Assembly (NCBI RefSeq): GCF_017745675.1
Contig: NZ_JAFLJM010000002.1
Location: forward strand, 62,001 to 126,000
DNA length: 64,000 nucleotides
Direction of reading: 5' to 3'
Source: Alkalihalobacillus sp. BA299
Lineage (GTDB): Bacteria > Bacillota > Bacilli > Bacillales > Bacillaceae_F
Below the pieces are notes generated by a model, which had not been told where the DNA came from, made no database searches, and saw only the letters and a program-made list of their open reading frames with translations. Numbering within the stretch: the first letter of the stretch is position 1; every line of letters begins with the position of its first letter. The translations under genes were made by a program, and so were the position numbers. Positions 57,672-64,000 of this stretch are shown piece after piece.

Positions 57672-58725
57672 ATTGTATTTCCCTTTCCATAATTGATTGT
57701 TCAAACCATTGAATAGAATTTTTCCGAATATCTCCTAGTCTATTATTGCAACAATGCTTTTCCCCCTCGTATTCAAAGAGTTGACTGTTATTTGGTAATT
57801 TTTTATAAAGTGAATACATCGCTTGTTCTGGAATCATTCGGTCTTGTAAGCCATGAAATAAATAGACTGGATTGCAGAAAGTAAGCTTATTAAAATCAGG
57901 TACACCGTCATCTTCAATGAAAGAATAAAGCCGACCGCTAAAATAAGTTGAAAAGTGCAATGTTCCAAAGGGAAATCCAGGACTAACTGCTACTGATTTT
58001 TTAACTTTATGATGGCAACTAGCATATACTGACCAAGCACCACCTGAACTTATACCGAAAGTATAAATAGGATTTTTGGGAAAAAGCTTAACAGTATAAG
58101 CAATTACTTTATCCGCAAATCGTTTTATTTGTTCTAGTGCGGCTTTACCATAACCAGATACATAGGTTTCACCTTGGCCCGGACCATCGAAACTAACAGT
58201 AGCATAACCAGCCTCAATAAAATCAGATTCATAAGTAAAGAGTTCTTCTTTGGATGAATCAATTGGATTAAAGATGATTACACATCCTTTTATATTACGA
58301 GGAATACGTATTCTCCCTACGCAAATATGTTGATCTATCTGTAATGCTGCATACTTTGTTTCAACCGAAGATAAAGAATCTGCATATAGAAATATATCCT
58401 TACACTCTTTAAACCATTTTCTTTTTTCATTTATCGATTCAGGATAAATCCACTGAGCTAAGTTATAATACAAAGACGAATTCCTGTACATATACTCTGC
58501 CTCTTTAAGAAATCCTCGATTTTCTAGTGTCAAGGCAATTCTCTTTTTTTCTTCAGCACATTCAATCCAAGTAGAAATCCAATCATTTAAACTCTTTATT
58601 TCGGGACACTTTGTTAATAAATCATCTTCATCTACCCCATGAACTAACCATCGTTCCCAAAAACCACTACTCAACTGAGCCATTTTAATTGTCTGGTCGA
58701 TAATCATTTTATAACTATTATTCAT
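57661..58725 (-). CDS. Alpha/beta hydrolase (FrsA-like esterase)
   Basis: A 354-residue hydrolase. The nucleophile elbow is YTFGISSGGAWSVYASCHHK; an earlier loop is ATVSFDGPGQGET. Asp and His candidates lie in LFHGLQDRMIPEQAMYS and YEGEKHCCNNR. An N-terminal ~140-residue helical cap precedes the fold, as in FrsA/YbbA-like proteins. It overlaps both neighbours. Its substrate is unknown; releasing or modifying a signal is one idea. Confidence 0.85.
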   Translation of the reverse strand: MNNSYKMIIDQTIKMAQLSSGFWERWLVHGVDEDDLLTKCPEIKSLNDWISTWIECAEEKKRIALTLENRGFLKEAEYMYRNSSLYYNLAQWIYPESINEKRKWFKECKDIFLYADSLSSVETKYAALQIDQHICVGRIRIPRNIKGCVIIFNPIDSSKEELFTYESDFIEAGYATVSFDGPGQGETYVSGYGKAALEQIKRFADKVIAYTVKLFPKNPIYTFGISSGGAWSVYASCHHKVKKSVAVSPGFPFGTLHFSTYFSGRLYSFIEDDGVPDFNKLTFCNPVYLFHGLQDRMIPEQAMYSLYKKLPNNSQLFEYEGEKHCCNNRLGDIRKNSIQWFEQSIMEREIQYER

Positions 58726-59677
58726 TATTATTTCCTCCTTCCTTATTCAAATCAAAAGACAGAATAAGGATTGATCCGCTTGATGATGTGTATAATAATA
58801 CTTGTTTAGCCATTTTCATCATCAATGTAAAACCTTGCCCCAATGATTTTTTAGATGAATACCCTGCTAGAAGAGTTGTTTTGGGTAAATCCTTAAGTGG
58901 AAAGCCTGGTCCTTTATCTTCAATAACAAATCGAATTTCACTTTTCTTTAAGTCTTCTACTACAGTCATTTTCCCCTCTTCAGCATGTTTTATTGTGTTT
59001 GTAATTGCTTCGGACAATACCAATAGCCAACTCATAGATTTGGCTTTACTAATCCCAAGTCGTTCAAGACTTTCTTTTGCCTCGTTCCGTCGTATCGGTA
59101 TATCAGAACGTTCTTTTATCGTTCCTTCGCAAATGACATTCCCTATTTGATAGTCTTTTATCTCGTCTTGTGAAATAAGTAAAAACTGCCCTTGTGTAGC
59201 TGCGAAAATGACGTCCCGATAGACCTCCCATTCACTATTATCTTCTTGTGCGAATGAAACTACGTCCTCTTGGTTTAATTGGGGCAAGGAATTTGAAAAT
59301 ATGTCTTGTTTATGCATATCGTATGCTTTTAACATTGCATTTTGGATATCATTTCTTACTGCCAAACCCTTTATTTTTTGTGGAATATCTTGTTTTTGTT
59401 CGTGCCATTCCAACAATTGTTCACTTAATTGAAGGATTAACTCATTAGATTGGTTTGTATTTGAATTCAATAATGAGAATGTTCTTAAAGATTGATAAAA
59501 AAGTTTATCCCCTTCTTCTACATTTAGATCTAGATACTGACTAATTTTCCTAGCTAAATAACCTCGTTTAGTTCTAAGGTCACATTCTGAAAATGTTAAA
59601 TCCGAAGGGAGAGACGGAAAATCACTTTGGTAATCTGTAGTTGAACCTTTAAATACTTTTTCTAAAAACCGCCTCAA
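58718..59677 (-). CDS. RsbW-like ATPase/kinase with N-terminal extension
   Basis: A 319-residue protein. The C-terminal HATPase_c domain has the N box LLVLSEAITNTIKHAEEG, the G1 box VIEDKGPGFPLKDLPKTT and the G2 box SSKKSLGQGFTLMMKMAKQV. The N-terminal ~190 residues are helical and unfamiliar. It probably phosphorylates the STAS proteins and holds a still unknown target. A TTG at 59675-59677 after AAGGAGGGG is the start. A decayed relative lies at 62.5 kb. Confidence 0.85.
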   Translation of the reverse strand: MRRFLEKVFKGSTTDYQSDFPSLPSDLTFSECDLRTKRGYLARKISQYLDLNVEEGDKLFYQSLRTFSLLNSNTNQSNELILQLSEQLLEWHEQKQDIPQKIKGLAVRNDIQNAMLKAYDMHKQDIFSNSLPQLNQEDVVSFAQEDNSEWEVYRDVIFAATQGQFLLISQDEIKDYQIGNVICEGTIKERSDIPIRRNEAKESLERLGISKAKSMSWLLVLSEAITNTIKHAEEGKMTVVEDLKKSEIRFVIEDKGPGFPLKDLPKTTLLAGYSSKKSLGQGFTLMMKMAKQVLLYTSSSGSILILSFDLNKEGGNNNE

Positions 59678-59693
59678 CGAATGCCCCTCCTTT

Positions 59694-60395
59694 TTATAGG
59701 ATTCCTAAAGGTGGCATAATTGTAACTTCATCAATATGAGCCCCTGCCGGTTGATTAATTAAGTAAAGCAAATGCTTGGCAATCGTCTCTGTTGGGATCA
59801 TGTTTGACATGTCTGGTTTAGGGTCAATATTCTCCCAAAAGCTACTGCTGACTGCACCTGGAAGAATAGCTGTTACTTGAATACCGTTTTGACGAAGTTC
59901 GGCTTGAAGTACCTTTGTTAAGCCTAATACTCCAAATTTAGACGATGAATACCCTCCGCACCCTGGTAAAGCTGTAATTCCTGCTATTGACACTAAATTT
60001 AAAATATGCCCGGATTTGCGCTCAGCCATATGTTTACCAAAATATTTACAGGAAAGGTATGTACCACGCAGGTTCACCGAGATCATTTTATCGAAATCGG
60101 CAGTTGAAGAATCTATGATACTTGCAAACGTCCCTACACCTGCACCATTGATCAAAACATCAACCGTTTGAAATTCTTCAATAGCACGTTTATAAAAAAA
60201 TTGAACTGACTCTTCATTACTTACATCTAAAGGTAATTTCAAAGTATTTTCTTTTCGCTCTTCTCTGTTGCTGCGGCTGCCTAATACAAGATTTGCTCCT
60301 GTTTTTTGTAATAATTTAGCAGTTGCTTCACCAATCCCTTTACTAGAACCTGTAATCACAATCGTTTTACCTGCTAGCTGCAGATTATTTTCCAT
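59694..60395 (-). CDS. Short-chain dehydrogenase, sepiapterin-reductase-like by context
   Basis: A 233-residue SDR. NAD(P)-binding TITG-type motif is GKTIVITGSSKGIGEATAKL; NGAGVG and the catalytic YSSSK (GGYSSSKFGVLGLTKV) follow. The ATG at 60393-60395 has GGAGGAG and overlaps the last codons of the tandem PTPS gene, so translation is coupled. Behind GTP cyclohydrolase I and PTPS it would be the expected pterin reductase, but sequence alone cannot prove the substrate. Confidence 0.86.
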   Translation of the reverse strand: MENNLQLAGKTIVITGSSKGIGEATAKLLQKTGANLVLGSRSNREERKENTLKLPLDVSNEESVQFFYKRAIEEFQTVDVLINGAGVGTFASIIDSSTADFDKMISVNLRGTYLSCKYFGKHMAERKSGHILNLVSIAGITALPGCGGYSSSKFGVLGLTKVLQAELRQNGIQVTAILPGAVSSSFWENIDPKPDMSNMIPTETIAKHLLYLINQPAGAHIDEVTIMPPLGIL

Positions 60396-61218
60396 AACTC
60401 TCCTCCACTTCTGATCCGTAATATTCAAAATAATTTTTTTCAGTTTCATATAGTCCAATTTTAAAGAGGTTTGTCAGCTTCGGAGAAAGCAGGTCCCAAA
60501 TCACGACAGCCACGTTTTCTGATGTTGGATTTAAATCTTTAAATTCCTCAGTATCTAAATTTAAATGTTTGTGGTCAAACCTTTGCGATATTTCTTCATC
60601 CACAATTTTGTCAATCTCAGCAATATTAGCGATCATACCCGTTACTGGGTCAGGTACTCCACTAACAGTTACTTCTAAATAATAGTTATGACCATGACCA
60701 TAGGGGTTGTTACATTTTCCGAATAGTGCAAGGTTTTCCTCATTGCTCAGGTGTTCACTGTGTAAGCGGTGGGCAGTGCAAAAGTGATATTTTCTTGTTA
60801 ATCGAACCATTGGTGTAGTCTCCTTTTCAGAATATAAGAAATCATTTTCATATAAACGAATTTTATGCAATGTACAATTATCTATTTTGCCGTCCAAAGA
60901 GTCCCACAAGTACGAAACAATTTTTTCCGTCGTCGGGATGTTGTCTACAAAATAAGGATTTTCTTTATTTAAAAATTTCCCATCTAATTGTTTTTGAATG
61001 AAAGATTTTACAACTCGATCGATATTTGTAATGTTTACGACAATACCAGATTTACGTTCTAGCTCCCCTTTTACCATTACCTCTAAGGTATAATCATGTC
61101 CATGTCCATTTTTATTACTACAAGGACCAAATACCTTTTTATTTTCTTCTTCACTCCACTCGTCGATACGATAAGAGTGTAATGCTGAAAAGTACATTTT
61201 TCTTGAAAGGTAAAGCAT
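60385..61218 (-). CDS. Tandem 6-pyruvoyl-tetrahydropterin synthase (PTPS/QueD superfamily)
   Basis: A 277-residue protein made of two PTPS domains. Domain 2 (about 136-277) has all hallmarks: FCTAHRLHSEHLSNEENLAL, catalytic Cys and zinc His in FGKCNNPYGHGHNYYLEVTV, and FDHKHLNLD. It looks more like eukaryotic-type PTPS than QueD. Domain 1 (about 1-135) keeps CSNKNGHGHDYTLEV but has LDGKFLN where the catalytic Asp-His should be, so it may be inactive or regulatory. It lies 17 bases after folE. Confidence 0.92.
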   Translation of the reverse strand: MLYLSRKMYFSALHSYRIDEWSEEENKKVFGPCSNKNGHGHDYTLEVMVKGELERKSGIVVNITNIDRVVKSFIQKQLDGKFLNKENPYFVDNIPTTEKIVSYLWDSLDGKIDNCTLHKIRLYENDFLYSEKETTPMVRLTRKYHFCTAHRLHSEHLSNEENLALFGKCNNPYGHGHNYYLEVTVSGVPDPVTGMIANIAEIDKIVDEEISQRFDHKHLNLDTEEFKDLNPTSENVAVVIWDLLSPKLTNLFKIGLYETEKNYFEYYGSEVEESYGK

Positions 61219-61234
61219 TAGATGATACCCCCTA

Positions 61235-61804
61235 TCAATCTCTTAAAAGAGCTCTTTCAAATTCTTCTGCCAATGCGACATTCTCTTTAAATACGCCTTT
61301 TTTTATCGTTGTTACCGTTGAACTTCCTGGTTTTTTCACCCCTCTTGCACACATGCATAGATGCTGGCCTTCAACGCTTACAATCACACCTTCTGGTTGC
61401 AATACATTCATGACAGCGTCAGCAACCTGTTGTGTCATCCTCTCTTGAACTTGTGGTCTTTTTGAAGCAAGTTCTACTAAACGAGCAAATTTACTTAAAC
61501 CTACTACTCTACCATTGGGAATATAGCCGATATGTGCTTTTCCAAAAAACGGGATTAAATGGTGTTCGCAAAATGTATAGTAAGATATATCCTTTACAAC
61601 AACCATACCTTCATAATCTTCTTCAAACGTAGTTGTTAGAGCAGTTTCTGGATCGATTCCTACCCCTTCAAATACTTCTCCATACATTTTTGCAACACGC
61701 TTTGGTGTATCCAATAATCCCTCACGTTTTGTATCTTCACCAATAAGCTCTAAAATGGCACGAATATGTGTTTCTAATAATTCCTTTTTTAATTCAACTG
61801 ACAT
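61235..61804 (-). CDS. folE: GTP cyclohydrolase I
   Basis: A 189-residue FolE. It converts GTP to 7,8-dihydroneopterin triphosphate. Zinc-binding residues are in YYTFCEHHLIPFFGKAHIGY and GQHLCMCARGVKKPGSSTVT; GLSKFARLVELASKRPQVQE is also diagnostic. The ATG at 61802-61804 has AGGAGG seven bases upstream. First gene of the riboswitch-controlled operon. It is probably a specialised paralogue, with the folate-pathway copy elsewhere in the genome. Confidence 0.96.
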   Translation of the reverse strand: MSVELKKELLETHIRAILELIGEDTKREGLLDTPKRVAKMYGEVFEGVGIDPETALTTTFEEDYEGMVVVKDISYYTFCEHHLIPFFGKAHIGYIPNGRVVGLSKFARLVELASKRPQVQERMTQQVADAVMNVLQPEGVIVSVEGQHLCMCARGVKKPGSSTVTTIKKGVFKENVALAEEFERALLRD

Positions 61805-61828
61805 CACAAAACCTCCTATTTTTCTTTT

Positions 61829-61864
61829 CAATAACAAATAACCCACCAAAAAGATTGGCGGGCT
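61829..61864 (-). terminator. Terminator of the folE-operon riboswitch
   Basis: On the minus strand AGCCCGCCAA and TTGGTGGGTT pair over ten positions (two G-U) with a five-base loop, followed by ATTTGTTATT. It lies between the c-di-GMP aptamer and folE, the place of a transcription-terminating expression platform. Confidence 0.78.
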
Positions 61865-61904
61865 ATGAATAAAGCGTAAATTAATACTACTTTAATAATC
61901 CACT

Positions 61905-61998
61905 CCTTTTCGGTAACTCGGCAATCATAGCTTTACAGCCTTAGACCCGTAGCTTTGCGTCCTTATTTTTCAATAAGTTTGCCATTATCGTAGGCATA
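61905..61998 (-). promoter_or_regulatory. c-di-GMP-I (GEMM-I) riboswitch before the pterin/partner-switch operon
   Basis: The minus-strand RNA has GGCAAACTTATTGAAA, GGACGCAAAGCTACGGGTCT and ATGATTGCCGAGTTACCG, the conserved core of c-di-GMP-I aptamers with its GAAA tetraloop and receptor. It lies 100 bases upstream of folE. The following terminator hairpin suggests control at the level of transcription, either on or off with c-di-GMP; the sign cannot be read safely. Confidence 0.9.
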
Positions 61999-62014
61999 TT
62001 CTCTTATATAATTT

Positions 62015-62041
62015 ATATCGATATTTTCCTCAAATTCTTTA
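62015..62041 (-). promoter_or_regulatory. Sigma-D-like promoter of the pterin/partner-switch operon
   Basis: TAAA, 15 bases, ATCGATAT on the minus strand: six of eight -10 matches and perfect spacing. Transcription would start a few bases before the aptamer. It matches the promoter layout of the other riboswitch unit at 50.8 kb. Confidence 0.72.
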
Positions 62042-62058
62042 GTGGGAATTCATACCTA

Positions 62059-62075
62059 TATAGCAATTTGCTATA
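62059..62075. promoter_or_regulatory. 17-bp perfect dyad upstream of the operon promoter
   Basis: TATAGCAA T TTGCTATA, 18 bases upstream of the sigma-D-like -35. It could be an operator for an activator or repressor, or the end of the Spo0E-like transcript. No regulator is assigned. Confidence 0.5.
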
Positions 62076-62115
62076 AAAATAAATCCTCGCTGAAGGTAAT
62101 GTTAAATATTAAACT

Positions 62116-62307
62116 CTATATCCTGATAGATATCTTATGTTTATTATCCCCATTGGCATATAGCCTTCTTTTAATATTAAGTAATTCATCGAGTTCTTGA
62201 CTGCATTTAACTGTAGCACGATTACTAAGTCCCTTTGTCATCCCTACCCTAATCATTTCTATTCTTTTCATTTCTATAGCCGTCTCTAGTTTTTCTTTAT
62301 TCCTCAT
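62116..62307 (-). CDS. Spo0E-like aspartyl-phosphate phosphatase
   Basis: A 63-residue two-helix protein (LETAIEMKRIEMIRVGMTKG) with the family signature SQELDELLNIKRRL near residues 36-48. Spo0E-like proteins remove phosphate from Spo0A~P and delay sporulation. It lies upstream of, and in line with, the riboswitch operon. Confidence 0.85.
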   Translation of the reverse strand: MRNKEKLETAIEMKRIEMIRVGMTKGLSNRATVKCSQELDELLNIKRRLYANGDNKHKISIRI

Positions 62308-62447
62308 TAGAATTGTACACCTCGTAAATACTTAGATTAGTTTCATAAGATGACTATAGATATACGCTAAAAGTATTATGTGGAAATTCACATTAAATGA
62401 AAATAGGTCAAAAAAAAACATAAAAAAGCAATTTATCTTTTTACACC

Positions 62448-62798
62448 TTATAAGGGATAGCTTTAGGTAATTTCTCTAACCGAAAACCTGATCCTTGTCT
62501 TCAATAAACAACTCATGACCATTGTTGGATTAAATATTTTCTTTTCAAGGAGCTCTTTTGCTTTGTTCCGGCTTGTTGGTATATCGGAACGAGTCTTTAT
62601 CATCTCTTCACTTAGTATGTTTCCTAATTTATATTGAATTATCTCAGATTTTGATATAAGTAATTCATGACTATTACTTACTTTTTGATCGACAAGGGAA
62701 GGTTTCGCTAATGAAAAATAATACAAAAAATCTTCTTCATCACTTATGCCGAGACACGTACTCATTTTCTTAGCAAGGAACCCCCTTTTCGTCCGAAA
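62448..62798 (-). pseudogene. Decayed copy of the RsbW-like ATPase
   Basis: Segments match the ATPase at 58718-59677 in order: TKRGFLAKKMST aligns to TKRGYLARKISQ, then ISKSEIIQYKLGN to ISQDEIKDYQIGN, RSDIPTSRNKAKELLE to RSDIPIRRNEAKESLE, and GSGFRLEKLPK to GPGFPLKDLPK in another frame. About 100 residues are missing in the middle, frames shift, and the last ATP-binding box is gone. It is a relic of a second partner-switch locus or of a duplication. Confidence 0.85.
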
Positions 62799-62832
62799 AG
62801 TGTAAATCCAGGGTCATAGTTATTAGTTATTA

Positions 62833-64000
62833 TTAGTGAACCCACACGCTTTGCACTTTTTGTTTACACTCTTGCACTTTAGCTTCTAATTTACTAGCTT
62901 GTACTGGTTTACAAATGAAATATCCTTGTCCCTCGTCACAATGATGGTCCTGTAAAAATAGTAATTGCTCGGTCGTTTCAATTCCTTCGGCAACAACGTT
63001 CAAGTTTAAATTATGCGCCATGGCAATAATTGTTTTTACGATCGTTTCCCCATTACTATTCGTAGAAATGTCTCGTACAAAAGATTGATCGATTTTCAGC
63101 GTATCTATCGGGAAATCTTTTAAATAATTTAAGGAACTAAATCCTGTCCCGAAATCATCGATACTAATTAATACGCCAAGTTTTTTTAGTTTATTTAATG
63201 TCACAATCGTCTGTTCCATATTAGCTGTCATACTTTCGGTAATTTCTAACTCTAACAACTGAGGAGGAAGTTCTGTTTCTTCAAGTACTTTTTCAACGAC
63301 TTGAACCAAATTCGATTGATGGAATTGTCTCGCTGACAAATTAACAGCTACGACAGTAGATAACCCCTTTTCATACCAAACTTTATTTTGTTTACACGCC
63401 GTTTTTAAAGCCCACTCGCCGATCGAAAAGATTAAACCTGAAGCCTCAGCAATAGGGATAAATTCACCTGGTGAAATCAACCCCCACTCAGGGTGGTTCC
63501 AACGAATTAAAGCTTCTACACCTAGTAACTCCCCTGTTTTTAAATTCACTTTCGGCTGATAATGCAAATGTAATTCCTCACGAGCAATGGCATGATGAAG
63601 CTCCATCTCCATTTTCGATGGAAGGATATTTCTAGCATCTCCTGGTGAATAAAAATGAAAGGTGTTTCTACCTTTTGCCTTTGCTTGATACATCGCAAAA
63701 TCTGCATGCTTCGTAATTTCTTCAACGGTTTCGCCATCGTCTGGAAAAAAGCTAACACCAATACTTGGAGACGTGAAAATTTGCAGCTGGTTAATCGTGA
63801 TTGCTTTAGATAATACCTCCAAAATCATTTGCGTTACATTGTTTACATCGTCCCGCTCGACATCCGATAGGATAATAATAAATTCATCGCCACCTTGCCG
63901 AAACAAACGGTCTTTTTTAGTGAGACAAGACTTTAAACGGTTCGTAACCTCTATTAGTAATAGATCCCCTACATGATGCCCCATACTTTCATTAATCACT
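62833..64000 (-). CDS. GGDEF-EAL c-di-GMP enzyme (N-terminus beyond window)
   Basis: The visible 389 residues contain the end of a GGDEF domain (active site RLFRQGGDEFIIIL; the inhibitory RxxD is TKKD, so that site is lost) and a full EAL domain: GVEALIRWNHPEWG, LELEITES, SIDDFGTGFSSLNYL, LKIDQSFV, VVAEGIETTEQ. The EAL residues look complete, so phosphodiesterase activity is expected. The upstream part lies past the right edge. Close to two c-di-GMP riboswitches, it may set the local signal. Confidence 0.93.
   Translation of the reverse strand, partial: VINESMGHHVGDLLLIEVTNRLKSCLTKKDRLFRQGGDEFIIILSDVERDDVNNVTQMILEVLSKAITINQLQIFTSPSIGVSFFPDDGETVEEITKHADFAMYQAKAKGRNTFHFYSPGDARNILPSKMEMELHHAIAREELHLHYQPKVNLKTGELLGVEALIRWNHPEWGLISPGEFIPIAEASGLIFSIGEWALKTACKQNKVWYEKGLSTVVAVNLSARQFHQSNLVQVVEKVLEETELPPQLLELEITESMTANMEQTIVTLNKLKKLGVLISIDDFGTGFSSLNYLKDFPIDTLKIDQSFVRDISTNSNGETIVKTIIAMAHNLNLNVVAEGIETTEQLLFLQDHHCDEGQGYFICKPVQASKLEAKVQECKQKVQSVWVH

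Overview
The window comes from a low-GC, Gram-positive, spore-forming relative of Bacillus (Bacillaceae). The evidence is the conserved late-flagellar/competence gene order (flgL-flgK-flgN-flgM-yvyF-comFC-comFA ... degV, as in Bacillus subtilis but without comFB), strong AGGAGG-type ribosome sites, frequent TTG/GTG starts, sigma-D promoters and a Spo0E-like phosphatase. Nearly all host genes run leftward (minus strand).

Layout. 1-5490: flagellar filament-junction genes, FlgM/FlgN, YvyF behind a perfect sigma-D promoter, ComFC and the C-terminal two thirds of ComFA. 5491-49774: a complete ~44.3 kb siphovirus prophage inserted inside the Walker A codons of comFA; joining the two host fragments at a shared CA dinucleotide restores a 496-codon in-frame ComFA. 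Right to left the prophage carries a large serine integrase, ImmA-like peptidase and CI-like repressor (plus strand), Cro, an early region with PAPS-reductase-like protein, YqaJ exonuclease and RecT, ORF6N/AbrB regulators, DnaD/DnaC-type replication proteins, many tiny genes, a C5 DNA methyltransferase, ThyA, MazG-like, RusA and a late regulator, then HNH/terminase/portal/protease/capsid/tail genes. The tail chaperones carry a -1 frameshift site. A diversity-generating retroelement (DGR: C-type-lectin-like tail-tip target, VR, hairpin, TR, reverse transcriptase) follows, then XhlA, amidase, holin, a plus-strand membrane-protein moron, and a left-end cluster with an XRE regulator, about ten tiny genes, an FtsK-like translocase and a replication-relaxation protein.

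49775-52475: the N-terminal comFA fragment, a 42-aa membrane protein gene behind a sigma-D promoter and a c-di-GMP-I riboswitch, degV, and a 20/21-bp tandem repeat.

52476-62041: a compact ten-gene leftward operon, also headed by a sigma-D-like promoter and a c-di-GMP-I riboswitch with a terminator. In transcription order it encodes GTP cyclohydrolase I, a tandem 6-pyruvoyl-tetrahydropterin synthase, a short-chain dehydrogenase, an RsbW-like ATPase, an alpha/beta hydrolase, a HAMP sensor, a STAS protein, a SpoIIE-type phosphatase, a FapA/DUF342 protein and a second STAS protein. This pairs a tetrahydrobiopterin-like enzyme set with a partner-switching cascade under motility and c-di-GMP control, and is the best candidate here for an undescribed system. 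Upstream lie a Spo0E-like gene, a decayed copy of the ATPase and a GGDEF-EAL protein cut by the window end.

No rRNA, tRNA or CRISPR array was seen. Family assignments rest on motif and sequence recognition only; no database search was possible.
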